From assembly GCA_944326485.1 (NCBI GenBank), contig CALVED010000013.1, positions 1 to 32,580 on the forward strand: 32,580 nucleotides of DNA. The letters run 5' to 3'. Source of the stretch: Candidatus Gastranaerophilales bacterium (GTDB taxonomy: Bacteria; Cyanobacteriota; Vampirovibrionia; Gastranaerophilales; Gastranaerophilaceae). A model generated the notes under the pieces. The model saw nothing but the letters and a program-made list of their open reading frames with translations. It did no database searches and had not been told where the DNA came from. Positions 7,448 through 16,042 of this stretch are shown here, in pieces. The position numbers were made by a program, and so were the translations under genes. The stretch's first letter is position 1; the number at the start of each line of letters is the position of its first letter.

Positions 7448-7645
7448 ATGATGGAAATGATAGGCGAAACAGCAGGACAAATCTGGAACTACTTAAATGA
7501 AAATGGGGAAACAACATTAACAAAGATGAAAAAAGATTTGGACTTAAAAGCAAATTTTGCAGAACTAGGCTTAGGCTGGCTTGCAAGAGAAGGCAAAGTT
7601 GAAATGACTAAAAAAGGTACTTCTACTAACGTAAGATTAGTTTAA
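7448..7645 (+). CDS. Small winged-helix protein (DUF2582 type)
   Basis: The 65-residue protein matches the pattern of the short winged helix-turn-helix family DUF2582 (PF10771-type). It begins with IGETAGQIWNYLNENGETTLTKM, then a recognition-helix region, LGWLAREGKVEM and a short wing. It may bind DNA, but the targets of the family are not established. AAGGAG stands six bases before ATG 7448; a second ATG follows directly at 7451 and could be used. The gene is monocistronic, divergent from leuD, and ends at a strong terminator. Confidence 0.8.
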   Translation: MMEMIGETAGQIWNYLNENGETTLTKMKKDLDLKANFAELGLGWLAREGKVEMTKKGTSTNVRLV

Positions 7646-7657
7646 TCGTTTTATTAT

Positions 7658-7692
7658 TAAAAAAGTCCGGTTATTGAAACCGGACTTTTTTT
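7658..7692 (+). terminator. Rho-independent terminator
   Basis: AAAAAAGTCCGGTT and AACCGGACTTTTTT form a GC-rich stem around a short loop, followed by T's. It ends the winged-helix gene. Confidence 0.92.
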
Positions 7693-7712
7693 TGAGTTTT
7701 TTTTTTATTTTT

Positions 7713-7740
7713 TTGTAATAATAAAAGTAAATAATATAAT
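7713..7740 (+). promoter_or_regulatory. Promoter of the tyrS-cysE operon
   Basis: TTGTAA (7713-7718) and TATAAT (7735-7740) are separated by 16 bases. The expected start leaves only about a 10-base leader before ATG 7757, and the Shine-Dalgarno (AAAGG) is weak. There is no room for a T-box leader. Confidence 0.55.
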
Positions 7741-7756
7741 ATAAAGGTTTATGTAA

Positions 7757-8980
7757 ATGGAAGCTACAAAAATTAAAGAAGAATTTTTACAACAAGCATC
7801 AATTTTAGCAAGAGGAGCAGAAGTCCTTCCCGGCGGTGTTGAAGAGCTTGCACTTAAATTACAAAAATCAAAAGAAGAAAACAAACCCTTACGAATAAAG
7901 CTAGGAATGGATCCTTCAAGACCTGATTTACATCTTGGTCATACTGTCGTAATGAGAAAAATTAAACAATTTCAAGATTTAGGTCACAAAATCATCCTAA
8001 TAGTAGGCGGTGCTACAGGCATGATTGGTGATCCATCAGGAAAATCAGATACACGTCCCAGCCTAACAAAAGAACAAGTTGAAAAAAATGCAAAAACATA
8101 TTTTGATCAAATATCTAAAGTTGTTGATGTAAATAAAGCAGAAATAAGAAACAATGCAGATTGGTTATACAATTTAAACTTTATTGACATGTTAAAACTT
8201 GCATCAAAAGTCACAGTAGCACAAATTATGACAAGAGATGATTTCGCAAAAAGATTTGCAGAAAATAGACCAATTTCAGTACATGAATTTTTCTATCCTC
8301 TAATGCAAGCTTATGATTCTGTTGTTGTTGATGCAGATATCGAACTTGGAGGAACTGATCAAAGATTTAATAACTTACTTGGTAGAGAAATACAAAGTGC
8401 TTACGGTAAAGAACATCCACAAATGGTAATTTTATTACCATTACTTGAAGGCACTGACGGCATTCAAAAAATGTCAAAATCTTATCCGGAACATTGTATT
8501 AGCCTTACAGACTCACCAAAAGATATGTATGGGAAATTAATGTCTATTTCTGATAATTTAATTACAAAATATTTTGCACTGTTAACAGATATTTCTAATG
8601 AAGAACTAAAACAAATTGAAGAAGATATAAAAATTAAAAATCCTCGTGATATAAAAATGAAATTAGCTTATATGATTACCAAAATGTATAATGGTGAGGA
8701 AAAAGCAAAAGAGGCTGAACAAAATTTTATAAAAGTTGTGCAAAATAAAGAAATACCGGATGACATTCCAGAAATTAAAATTGCAGAAGATATTTCATTA
8801 ATTGATTTTATTTCAAATTTTGATAAATCATTATCAAGAAGCGATATAAAAAGACTTGCTTCTTCTGGAGCTATAAAGATAAATTCAGAAAAACAAACAA
8901 ATCCAAATTCAATTATCAAGAAAAATGATATTCCTGTTGTAATTCAATATGGAAAAAGAAAATTTATAAAAGGTATATAA
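7757..8980 (+). CDS. tyrS: Tyrosyl-tRNA synthetase
   Basis: This class I synthetase charges tRNA-Tyr with tyrosine using ATP. The 407-residue protein has the HIGH-type signature HLGH at 59-62, GATGMIGDPSGKSDTR at 85-100 and LGGTDQRFN at 197-205. The KMSKS loop is at 238-242, and a C-terminal S4 RNA-binding domain runs from about 345 (SLSRSDIKRLASSGAIKIN). The HLGH and KMSKS forms place it with the TyrZ-type bacterial enzymes rather than the E. coli TyrS type. Its stop codon is immediately followed by the ATG of cysE with no spacer, so the two genes form an operon. Confidence 0.95.
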   Translation: MEATKIKEEFLQQASILARGAEVLPGGVEELALKLQKSKEENKPLRIKLGMDPSRPDLHLGHTVVMRKIKQFQDLGHKIILIVGGATGMIGDPSGKSDTRPSLTKEQVEKNAKTYFDQISKVVDVNKAEIRNNADWLYNLNFIDMLKLASKVTVAQIMTRDDFAKRFAENRPISVHEFFYPLMQAYDSVVVDADIELGGTDQRFNNLLGREIQSAYGKEHPQMVILLPLLEGTDGIQKMSKSYPEHCISLTDSPKDMYGKLMSISDNLITKYFALLTDISNEELKQIEEDIKIKNPRDIKMKLAYMITKMYNGEEKAKEAEQNFIKVVQNKEIPDDIPEIKIAEDISLIDFISNFDKSLSRSDIKRLASSGAIKINSEKQTNPNSIIKKNDIPVVIQYGKRKFIKGI

Positions 8981-9640
8981 ATGCGATTAATAAAGAAAGT
9001 AATTTCTCAAATAAAAGAAGATATACAAACAATATATGAAAAAGATCCGGCAGCAGAAAATATAGTAGAAGTACTTTTTTGTTATCCTGGTTTACATGCA
9101 CTTATAATGCATAGAATTGCTCATAAACTGTTATATTGGAAAATTCCTTTTATTCCAAGATTCATTTCTAATATATCAAGATTCCTAACCGGAATAGAAA
9201 TTCATCCGGCAGCAAGAATTGGCCGCAGATTCTTCATTGACCACGGTATGGGTGTAGTTATCGGTGCTACAACAATAATTGGAGATGATGTCCTTTTATA
9301 TCAAGGTGTAACTCTCGGCGGAACAGGAAATGAACATGGAAAAAGACACCCAACTCTTGGCAATAATATTGTTGTAGGGTCAGGCGCAAAAGTGCTTGGA
9401 AACATTGAAATAGGTTCTAATTCCAGAATAGGAGCAGGGTCTGTAGTAATTGATAATGTTCCGGAAAATTCTACTGTTACAGGTGTACCGGGAAGAATTG
9501 TAAGACAAAAATTATTAATACAAGGACAATTAATGCATAACAGAATTCCAGACCCGGTAACTTGTCAACTGAATCGATTAAAATATGAAATGGAAGATTT
9601 AAAAGAACAGATTGAAGAACTTAAAAGAGGTAGAGAATAA
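8981..9640 (+). CDS. cysE: Serine O-acetyltransferase
   Basis: CysE transfers acetyl from acetyl-CoA to L-serine, the first step of cysteine synthesis. The 219-residue protein is the short form seen in cyanobacteria and Firmicutes, lacking most of the E. coli N-terminal domain. The N-terminal helices include [15 protein letters not shown]. The left-handed beta-helix then runs through [19 protein letters not shown] (catalytic His/Asp region), [26 protein letters not shown] and [24 protein letters not shown]. The tail is a charged helix ([16 protein letters not shown]). It is directly coupled to tyrS, and a terminator overlaps its stop codon. Confidence 0.95.
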   Translation: MRLIKKVISQIKEDIQTIYEKDPAAENIVEVLFCYPGLHALIMHRIAHKLLYWKIPFIPRFISNISRFLTGIEIHPAARIGRRFFIDHGMGVVIGATTIIGDDVLLYQGVTLGGTGNEHGKRHPTLGNNIVVGSGAKVLGNIEIGSNSRIGAGSVVIDNVPENSTVTGVPGRIVRQKLLIQGQLMHNRIPDPVTCQLNRLKYEMEDLKEQIEELKRGRE

Positions 9641-9652
9641 TCTACCTCTTTT
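9623..9652 (+). terminator. Rho-independent terminator of tyrS-cysE
   Basis: The stem AAAAGAGGTAGA (9623-9634) pairs with TCTACCTCTTTT (9641-9652). The loop contains the cysE stop codon and T's continue after the stem. Confidence 0.88.
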
Positions 9653-9679
9653 TTATTAATGTATCGGAAATTAGTTATA

Positions 9680-10285
9680 TTACATTTTCTTTCCACCATT
9701 GAATAACCAGTTACCTAAAGCTACAAATGGGCTTGCAACAAGAGATACTGCCTGTATTAATATGTTTCCGCTACCTTCCTCTTCATCTATATCGCACATA
9801 GCAGCTAGTAAATCTTCTTGGCTGGTTGAATCACAGTTTCCCCAAGTTAATACTTTTTGATTTTCAACCCCGGCATTATCTTTAGCATTTTCTCTAATAA
9901 ATTCTTCTAAATCACCACCAAGTTCAGATTCAATTAACTGTCTTGCTACAGAACGTAGTTGCGTATCATCACCATCATCTCCAACTAATTGCCCATATCT
10001 GGTTTGTGATGTCATTTCACTTAATAATTCTTCGTATGCAGTCAATGCTTTATCTTCTTTTCCATTTGCTAAATAAGAACAAATATTTGAGATTTTTGTT
10101 TCAATAGCAGCATCTCTGCCTGAATATGCAATTTCATAAGACTCTTTTGTATCTGTATAATCATATTTATTATCTAAATAATCAGTATTATACAAACTTG
10201 CAGCGGTAACACCACCACTTTGTGTATAAGAACTTGCAGTTGAAGAACCGCTTAAAAAACTACCATTTTGAAAAGAAACTGTCAT
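9680..10285 (-). CDS. Acidic protein of unknown function with Ser-Phe N-terminus
   Basis: The 201-residue product is not a family I recognise. It begins MTVSFQNGSFLSG, followed by a Ser/Thr/Gly/Tyr-rich low-complexity stretch to about residue 50. A helical acidic middle follows (60-170; for example KALTAYEELLSEMTSQ and EEFIRENAKDN). Near the end is one hydrophobic segment (ILIQAVSLVASPFVALGNWLF, about 174-194), which could be a membrane anchor or amphipathic helix. No classical signal peptide is seen. GGAGG stands six bases before the ATG. It is separated from the transporter genes upstream by 112 AT-rich bases, so it is probably its own unit. The N-terminus resembles that of three other proteins in the window. 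Confidence 0.75.
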   Translation of the reverse strand: MTVSFQNGSFLSGSSTASSYTQSGGVTAASLYNTDYLDNKYDYTDTKESYEIAYSGRDAAIETKISNICSYLANGKEDKALTAYEELLSEMTSQTRYGQLVGDDGDDTQLRSVARQLIESELGGDLEEFIRENAKDNAGVENQKVLTWGNCDSTSQEDLLAAMCDIDEEEGSGNILIQAVSLVASPFVALGNWLFNGGKKM

Positions 10286-10397
10286 AACTAACCTCCACTA
10301 TAAAATATTTAACCTAACTACCCACATTTATATAAAAACAATTTATAAATTGAAATTTACATATAAATACAGTTTGTTAATATTTCTTAATATATTC

Positions 10398-10961
10398 TTA
10401 AAAAGATTTTAAAATAATGCCGCCAATAGCTCCGGCTATAATAACTAATAATGGATTTTTCTTTATAAATGAAAACGGTACAATTAAAATTAAAAATAAA
10501 ATAATTGCTCTATAATCAAAATGCATAGATGAAAAAGACAAATTTTCAGAATTCGAAACGGTTTGGATAAAAAGCTGAAGACCTATTGATGTTAATAATG
10601 CACACGAAGCAGGACGTAAACCTAAGAATATATCGTTTATAATAGAACAAGATTTAAATTTATTAAAGATTTTAATTATAGTAATAGTAAAAATAAATGG
10701 AGCAAAAACTATTGCAAAAGTTGATAATATAGAACCTATAATTCCAGCTGTAGTATAACCAGTATATGTTGCCATATTTATACCAATTGGTCCCGGAGTA
10801 ATATTTGAAACTGCAATCATATTTGTTAATTCATCAACTGTAAACCAATTATACTGTTTTTGTATATAATACAAAAATGGAAGTGCAGCATAGCCACCAC
10901 CTAATGCAAATATTCCTATTTTCAAAAATTCATATGACAATAAGAAATATAATTTAAGCAT
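10398..10961 (-). CDS. Chromate-type (CHR family) transporter, subunit 2
   Basis: The 187-residue integral membrane protein is a single CHR domain: EFLKIGIFALGGGYAALPFL near 10-30 carries the family GGGY signature, and NITPGPIGINMATYTGY follows at about 53-69. Several hydrophobic segments complete it. It overlaps the preceding CHR gene by eight bases, so the pair forms a two-component transporter in which each gene gives half of a ChrA-like protein. Family members export chromate or a related oxyanion; many uncharacterised pairs probably have other anion substrates. Confidence 0.87.
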   Translation of the reverse strand: MLKLYFLLSYEFLKIGIFALGGGYAALPFLYYIQKQYNWFTVDELTNMIAVSNITPGPIGINMATYTGYTTAGIIGSILSTFAIVFAPFIFTITIIKIFNKFKSCSIINDIFLGLRPASCALLTSIGLQLFIQTVSNSENLSFSSMHFDYRAIILFLILIVPFSFIKKNPLLVIIAGAIGGIILKSF

Positions 10962-11502
10962 CTTTTCTGCCCTCTAATTTTGAATGTAAAATAGCCAGAA
11001 GTGCTGAAACTATTATTATAACAGTAGGTGACACAGGCAATATAATTAAAGATATTAATATAAAGAAATACATAAAATATGTAAATTTTGAATTAACACT
11101 TTTCTTCCAAATATCTTTTATAGTTACTAAAATTAAAATAATTACAGAAATTCTTATTCCCCAAAAAGCATTATGTACAATAGGATTACTAACAACTGAA
11201 GTTAATAAATTTGCAAGTAATATAATACAAATAAAAGATGGAGTAACTATACCTAAAATTGCCATTATAGAGCCTAAAAATTTTCTTGCTTTATATCCTG
11301 AAAATATTGCAATATTTCCTGCTATAATACCGGGAATACATTGACTCATTGCAAAATAATCAACAAGCTCTTCTTCAGTTAACCATTTACGTTCTTCTAC
11401 AATATATTTTTGAAGTAATGGAACAATTACATATCCGCCACCCAATAACTGAATTCCTATTATAAAAAATATTTTAAATATGTCAAATAACTTTACTTTC
11501 AT
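10954..11502 (-). CDS. Chromate-type (CHR family) transporter, subunit 1
   Basis: This is the first of the two short CHR genes. The domain shows IGIQLLGGGYVIVPLL and SQCIPGIIAGNIAIFSGY, followed by hydrophobic helices. The frame stays open to an ATG at 11529, but family members start with a short Met-Lys segment just before the first helix. I therefore prefer the internal ATG at 11502 (MKVKLFDIFK), giving 182 residues. Neither start has a strong ribosome site. It is divergent from the HNH gene and translationally coupled to subunit 2. Its PGI replaces the PGP of subunit 2. Confidence 0.85.
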   Translation of the reverse strand: MKVKLFDIFKIFFIIGIQLLGGGYVIVPLLQKYIVEERKWLTEEELVDYFAMSQCIPGIIAGNIAIFSGYKARKFLGSIMAILGIVTPSFICIILLANLLTSVVSNPIVHNAFWGIRISVIILILVTIKDIWKKSVNSKFTYFMYFFILISLIILPVSPTVIIIVSALLAILHSKLEGRKDA

Positions 11503-11577
11503 AAACCGATTATTACATAAAAAAATCATATCTTCAAACCAGTTGTATTCGTTTAAAATAAGGCGAAAATGGGAATA

Positions 11578-11589
11578 CTACAATTGTAG
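11578..11589. promoter_or_regulatory. Perfect palindrome over the HNH ribosome site
   Basis: CTACAATTGTAG is a perfect 12-bp palindrome whose right arm runs into the AGGAG ribosome site of the HNH gene. It could be an operator or a small hairpin hiding the site. Chance is not excluded. Confidence 0.25.
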
Positions 11590-11597
11590 GAGTTAGT

Positions 11598-12110
11598 ATG
11601 AAAAAAGTATTACTTCTTGATAATAATAATAGACCCATAAATATATGTTCTTGGAAGAGAGCTTTAGTTTTATTATTAAAAGGGAAAGCTCGAAATGCAA
11701 GAATATTAAACGATATAGAAAGTATGATTAAGGTAGAAAACATACTAATTCCTCTTGTAATAAAATTAAATTATAATTTGGCAGTTCAATATAAAGAACT
11801 GCCTTTTTGCAGAGAAAATATACTTGTCCGTGATGAATTCGTATGCCAATATTGTGGAAAAAAGTTTTCGCCAGAAGAACTTACCTTAGATCATGTATAT
11901 CCAAAATCAAGATTAGGTCCGGATATATGGGAAAATATAGTTGCTTGCTGTAAAGAATGTAATCAAAAAAAAGCAGATAGAACTCCAAAAGAAGCAAGAA
12001 TGAAACTGCTTAGAAGACCCTATAGACCAAAAGATTATTTAGAATTTGAGCTAAAGAAGTATCCAGAAGATATAGTAAAACATTGGCAAGAATATTTTGA
12101 AGCTTCTTAA
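11598..12110 (+). CDS. HNH endonuclease family protein
   Basis: The 170-residue protein belongs to the small HNH proteins (HNH_5-like) common in cyanobacteria. An N-terminal ~70-residue part (MKKVLLLDNNNRPINICSWKRA) is typical of this group. The nuclease core is VRDEFVCQYCGKKF (77-90) with Cys83 and Cys86, LTLDHVYPKS (96-104) with the catalytic Asp98-His99, and ENIVACCKECNQKKADRTPKEA (112-133) with Asn113 and the second zinc pair Cys118/Cys121. The biological role of the group is not well known; it need not be a restriction enzyme. AGGAG stands five bases before the ATG. The gene is not in an operon. Confidence 0.88.
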   Translation: MKKVLLLDNNNRPINICSWKRALVLLLKGKARNARILNDIESMIKVENILIPLVIKLNYNLAVQYKELPFCRENILVRDEFVCQYCGKKFSPEELTLDHVYPKSRLGPDIWENIVACCKECNQKKADRTPKEARMKLLRRPYRPKDYLEFELKKYPEDIVKHWQEYFEAS

Positions 12111-12111
12111 T

Positions 12112-12945
12112 TTATTTTGTGCCAGAAGATAATAATAAATCTTCGTACATTATTCTGGAATAAAGACCTAAATCTTTAAAATCTTCAGGAGTATAATTAT
12201 CAGAAGAATAGAATATAAACTTTTCTCTTTGTTGATAGTCATCAAAGTTTATCCTTGTTCCTGATTGTTCAAATTTATTCAACCTAAACATAGACCGGTG
12301 AAAAGATAATAAATTTTGCAACGCTTTATTATCAAAAACCTGTTTAAATCTTGCTTTTGCTCCTGAAATACTATCTGCAAAACCAAGCCAGGAGTCAATT
12401 ACAACATAATCATTCTTTTTTGGATTATCATTATCTAAAGATGTTATAACAAATGAATGATCAATTGGTTCAACACAATTATATTCACATTCACCTGTTT
12501 TTTTATTTATATAACTAATATCAACTGCCAATGAAACCCTTTGTGAATTATAATAACCATTTGCACTTAGAGCTGCCAAAACAACTTTTGCACATTCTTC
12601 ACAATTCCCAGCTTTTAACAATTTTACACCATCTAATATTTTTGTATAAGGTATATTATCATCTATCCATGAATATTTGGAATTTGATGCATCTTTTTTT
12701 TTGGCCAATTTTCTTATAGCAGATATTCTTGAATCTACCTTTTTTAACAATTGATTAGCTTTAATAGATATTTGATTATTATTCCTTTTAATTTTTGTCG
12801 AACTATAGAATTCATCAATATAAGATGAGCTTAACACCGGAAATACATGTCTTGCACGACGTTGAATATCATCTGCTTTTCTCACATTTTTATTTTTAGA
12901 TTTAAAGGATATACTATTATTTAAATTTTGATAATATAATTTCAT
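12112..12945 (-). CDS. Papain/transglutaminase-like Cys-His-Asp protein
   Basis: The core contains AGNCEECAKVVLAALSANG, DHSFVITSLD and DYVVIDSWLGFA. These give the Cys, His and Asp order of a papain-like/transglutaminase-like fold (Cys115, His163, Asp184 counted from ATG 12945). The family is not identified; a protease, transglutaminase or acyltransferase is possible. The open frame extends upstream to a TTG at 13020. ATG 12945 gives MKLYYQNLNNSISFKS and a 277-residue protein, with an N-terminus like other proteins here; ATG 12960 is an alternative. No Shine-Dalgarno sequence is seen at either. There is no signal peptide from the preferred start. It shares its core with the protein at 26689-27258. 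The tail after residue ~190 is rich in Phe, Ser and Arg and is unlike anything I know. Confidence 0.7.
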   Translation of the reverse strand: MKLYYQNLNNSISFKSKNKNVRKADDIQRRARHVFPVLSSSYIDEFYSSTKIKRNNNQISIKANQLLKKVDSRISAIRKLAKKKDASNSKYSWIDDNIPYTKILDGVKLLKAGNCEECAKVVLAALSANGYYNSQRVSLAVDISYINKKTGECEYNCVEPIDHSFVITSLDNDNPKKNDYVVIDSWLGFADSISGAKARFKQVFDNKALQNLLSFHRSMFRLNKFEQSGTRINFDDYQQREKFIFYSSDNYTPEDFKDLGLYSRIMYEDLLLSSGTK

Positions 12946-13074
12946 ATTCAAATAAAACATATAAAAAATTTTTGTGTTATTCAAATTATCAAAAAAGTAA
13001 TAAATCTTTTTTATCAACAAATAGATATTTTTTTTTATTAAGTAAAAACGATATACTTATAAAAAGGAGTAATT

Positions 13075-13734
13075 ATGGAAAAATCAATTTTAATAGTAAC
13101 AACAAATTTTTCTAATATAAATAATGAAATACAAACAGGTGTTTGGTTTGAAGAATTTGCTGTACCATATTTAATATTTAAAGCAACAGGATATAAAATC
13201 ATCGTAGCAAGCCCCAATGGCGGAGAATCTCCCATTGATATAAACAGTCTGTCTTGTTCTAACCCTATGGAATGGGATGAAACAGGAAAATATTTAAAAA
13301 ATACAGAGAAACTTTCAAACATAGATTATAAACAATTTGAAGCAATTTATATTCCGGGTGGACACGGACCAATGTTTGATTTACCAAAAAATAAAATACT
13401 AAAAAAAATAATTGAATATATGTATGAAAACAATAAAGTTATTTCTGCAGTTTGTCATGGCGTTGTAGGGCTTATCTCAGCAGAAGATGAAAAAGGAAAT
13501 TCAATACTAAAAGATAAATATGTTACCTGTTTTACAAATAAAGAAGAACAAATAGTAAAAATGAAAGAATTTATGCCATTTTTATTACAAGATAAATTAA
13601 TAAAACTTGGCGCAAATTTTGTTGAAGAAAAACCTTGGAGTGAACACGTTGAAATTAGTTATAATATTATAACAGGTCAAAATCAAAATTCAGCACAGCT
13701 CGCGGCTGAAAGCATTATATCTTTGCTTAATTAA
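13075..13734 (+). CDS. DJ-1/PfpI family protein
   Basis: The 219-residue protein has the class I glutamine amidotransferase-like fold of the Hsp31/PfpI branch. TGVWFEEF (21-28) supplies the conserved Glu26, and ASPNGGESPID is at 45-55. IPGGHGPMFDL is at 93-103 and the nucleophile elbow AVCHG has Cys127-His128. Relatives act as glyoxalase III, deglycase, chaperone or peptidase; which applies cannot be read here. A protective role against reactive aldehydes is the usual inference. AAGGAG precedes the ATG, with a -10-like TATACT at 13052-13057. It converges with hisB, with no spacer between the stop codons. Confidence 0.88.
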   Translation: MEKSILIVTTNFSNINNEIQTGVWFEEFAVPYLIFKATGYKIIVASPNGGESPIDINSLSCSNPMEWDETGKYLKNTEKLSNIDYKQFEAIYIPGGHGPMFDLPKNKILKKIIEYMYENNKVISAVCHGVVGLISAEDEKGNSILKDKYVTCFTNKEEQIVKMKEFMPFLLQDKLIKLGANFVEEKPWSEHVEISYNIITGQNQNSAQLAAESIISLLN

Positions 13735-14319
13735 TTATAAAACACCTTTTGTTGAAGGTATTTTATCTAAATTTTTTTCATCCAATGAAACAGCTATCTT
13801 TAAAGCTCTCGCAAAAGATTTAAACACAGCTTCAATTATATGATGAGTATCAGTACCATCTAACATTTTAATATGTATCGTCATTAATGCAGCTTGAGCA
13901 AAACTGGAGAAAAAGTGTGGAAGAATGACCGTTTCAAAATCAGAAGTTTTTTCATCTTTAACACTAACATCAACTTTAGAAAAAACTCTGCCGGATATAT
14001 CAACAACACTTAATATCAAAGCTTCATCCATAGGAAGAATTTTTTCACCATATCTTACAATACCTTTTTTATCAGCTAAAGCTTCTGTCAAAGCAGAACC
14101 TAAAGTAATTGCAACATCTTCAACAATATGGTGATTATCATTGTCGTGAGATATTACATCAATATCTATATCAAAGCCTGAATGATGTGCCAGTTGTTCT
14201 AACATATGATTAAAAAATTTAATTCCTGTATTAATTTTATGTTGACCATTACCATCAATATTTAATTTTACAGTAATTTCTGTTTCTTGAGTTTTTCTAA
14301 TTTTAACAGACTGTCTCAT
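13735..14319 (-). CDS. hisB: Imidazoleglycerol-phosphate dehydratase
   Basis: HisB converts imidazoleglycerol phosphate to imidazoleacetol phosphate (histidine step 6). The monofunctional ~194-residue enzyme shows FFNHMLEQLAHHSGFD, HDNDNHHIVEDVAITLGSAL and GTDTHHIIEAVFKSFARAL, the paired His/Asp/Glu motifs that bind the two manganese ions. The frame opens at an ATG at 14337, but GGAG in TTGGAGAAAA best serves ATG 14322 or 14319. I use 14319 (MRQSVKIRK). The start therefore lies inside the end of the hisC-HAD gene, a short overlap that implies translational coupling. It is the last gene of the ligA-led minus-strand cluster. Confidence 0.94.
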   Translation of the reverse strand: MRQSVKIRKTQETEITVKLNIDGNGQHKINTGIKFFNHMLEQLAHHSGFDIDIDVISHDNDNHHIVEDVAITLGSALTEALADKKGIVRYGEKILPMDEALILSVVDISGRVFSKVDVSVKDEKTSDFETVILPHFFSSFAQAALMTIHIKMLDGTDTHHIIEAVFKSFARALKIAVSLDEKNLDKIPSTKGVL

Positions 14320-16036
14320 CATTTTTCTCCAATACATTATTCAAATTGTTTACAGATTTTATAACCTCTTTAGCACCATTAGACTTTAAACTATTTACCA
14401 AACTTTCACTTTTATCTTGAGGAGGCAATACTCCAATAGGATAATAATTTGCATTCTTTGCACACTTCATATCATCAATTGTATCACCCATATAATAATA
14501 CTTTTTAGAAATAGTAATATCTTTTATATAATTAAGGCCATAAGAATCAGGTTTACCTTTTCCTTCCGGAACATCATCAGATGTAACAATAGGATAAAAA
14601 TAACTAACAACATCGAATTTTTCAAGAGCATAAAATGCTTCTTTATGTGGGCGTCCTGTATAAATTGCAAGATTATATTTATTTGAAAGCTCTAATAATA
14701 ATGTTTTATCAAACAAGAATGATTCATTATTAATTAGTCCATTTCCATTATCCCAATATATAGACTGAAAAACATCAACTATATCTGTATATTTTATATT
14801 TAAGCCAACTTTTTCTAATAAATATTTTGTTAAATCCCAATCATTATTTAAACCGCCTAAATTTTTTGCTGCTTGAATCTCCTGTTTAGAAATTATCTTC
14901 CCAGTATATTTTTCATAAGTTTTTTCAATGGCTGTTCTGTAAGAATTACTTGCATCGATTAGAACACCGTCCATATCAAAAACAAGCATTGGCTTATTGC
15001 TTAGCAAATCTTTTATTTTTCTAACACCATCTCTTGTCGGTATTGTAATTCTTAAGTGATTTTCAAGCAAACTACCTTTTTTAAAGAGTTTAACAGCAAT
15101 ATTATTATTTTTTAGTTTATTATATACAAACTCAGCCTTTTCTTTGAAATCTACTAACAAAAAATTAGCATAAGATTTATAAACAACAGCATTTAATGAT
15201 TTAAAAAATTCTGTTAATTCATCCTTTGAATGATTAATTTCCGTTTTAATTTTATTAAAGTATTCTAAATCACTTAAAGCAGCTATACCTGCTTTAAGTG
15301 CGAAAGCATTTACACTAAACGGACTTATTACATTTTTTAAGTATTTAATATTATTTTCATTACTAATGATATAACCTAGTCGCATGCCTGCAAGTGCAAA
15401 ATCTTTAGAAAAAGATTTAACTACAAACACATTATCATATAATTTTGCATATTTATTATAAGAAGAACCCGAATAATTAGCGTAGGTTTCATCAATTATA
15501 ACTGCTTTACCTGCTGATTTATCAAGTACTCTTTTTAAATCTTCTTCATCAATTATATTTCCTGTTGGATTATTTGGAGAAGCAACATAAATAATTTTTA
15601 CCTTAGAATTTTCCATCTCTTTAAGAAAATCATCAACCGGAAACTTCCATCTCTCTTTAAATGGAACTTTAAGAACTTCACCAGCTGAAATATGTGTATA
15701 AATAACAGGCATCTCAAAAGAAACATCAAGAGTTAAAAGACATTCACCTTCTTCTAAATATGTTTGTATGATACCCGATATTGCCTCATCAGCGCCATTA
15801 GTAACTTTAATATTATTTATATTAACATCATTATAGTCTGCTATTTTTTGTGACAACTCACCATAAAACGGATAAAAGCTGATTGATTTATAATCGCAAT
15901 TTTTCAAGGTATCTAAAACTTTACTTGAAGGTCCATAATTATTTTCATTACTATCTAATTTATAATCCCAATGTTTTTCATATAGTGGAACAAAATATCC
16001 TAACATTTTTTCTACAGATTTTTTTGGTTTTATCAT
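14303..16036 (-). CDS. hisC: Histidinol-phosphate aminotransferase fused to a HAD phosphatase
   Basis: The 577-residue fusion has two complete domains. Residues 1 to ~348 are a PLP aminotransferase of the HisC type: LDSNENNYGPS near 27, SPNNPTG at 153-159, DETYANY near 182 and SFSKDFALAGMRLGY with PLP Lys211. Residues ~349-577 are a HAD hydrolase: DMDGVLID with nucleophile Asp354 and Asp356, IYTGRP with Thr460, GKGKPDS with Lys495 and MGDTIDD (516-522). HisC makes histidinol phosphate from imidazoleacetol phosphate and glutamate (step 7). By context the HAD domain is probably the histidinol-phosphate phosphatase (step 8). The downstream hisB overlaps the end. The phosphatase assignment is inference; substrate repair by the HAD part is an alternative. 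Confidence 0.9.
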   Translation of the reverse strand: MIKPKKSVEKMLGYFVPLYEKHWDYKLDSNENNYGPSSKVLDTLKNCDYKSISFYPFYGELSQKIADYNDVNINNIKVTNGADEAISGIIQTYLEEGECLLTLDVSFEMPVIYTHISAGEVLKVPFKERWKFPVDDFLKEMENSKVKIIYVASPNNPTGNIIDEEDLKRVLDKSAGKAVIIDETYANYSGSSYNKYAKLYDNVFVVKSFSKDFALAGMRLGYIISNENNIKYLKNVISPFSVNAFALKAGIAALSDLEYFNKIKTEINHSKDELTEFFKSLNAVVYKSYANFLLVDFKEKAEFVYNKLKNNNIAVKLFKKGSLLENHLRITIPTRDGVRKIKDLLSNKPMLVFDMDGVLIDASNSYRTAIEKTYEKYTGKIISKQEIQAAKNLGGLNNDWDLTKYLLEKVGLNIKYTDIVDVFQSIYWDNGNGLINNESFLFDKTLLLELSNKYNLAIYTGRPHKEAFYALEKFDVVSYFYPIVTSDDVPEGKGKPDSYGLNYIKDITISKKYYYMGDTIDDMKCAKNANYYPIGVLPPQDKSESLVNSLKSNGAKEVIKSVNNLNNVLEKNDETVC

Positions 16037-16042
16037 AATGAC

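Noticed and set aside
7693-7756. Possible T-box leader before tyrS
   Set aside because: Only 64 bases separate the terminator from tyrS, and the promoter lies within them, leaving about ten bases of leader.
10339-10352. 14-bp palindrome CAATTTATAAATTG as operator of the 9680 gene
   Set aside because: Composition is almost pure A/T in an AT-rich gap and no promoter could be placed around it with confidence.
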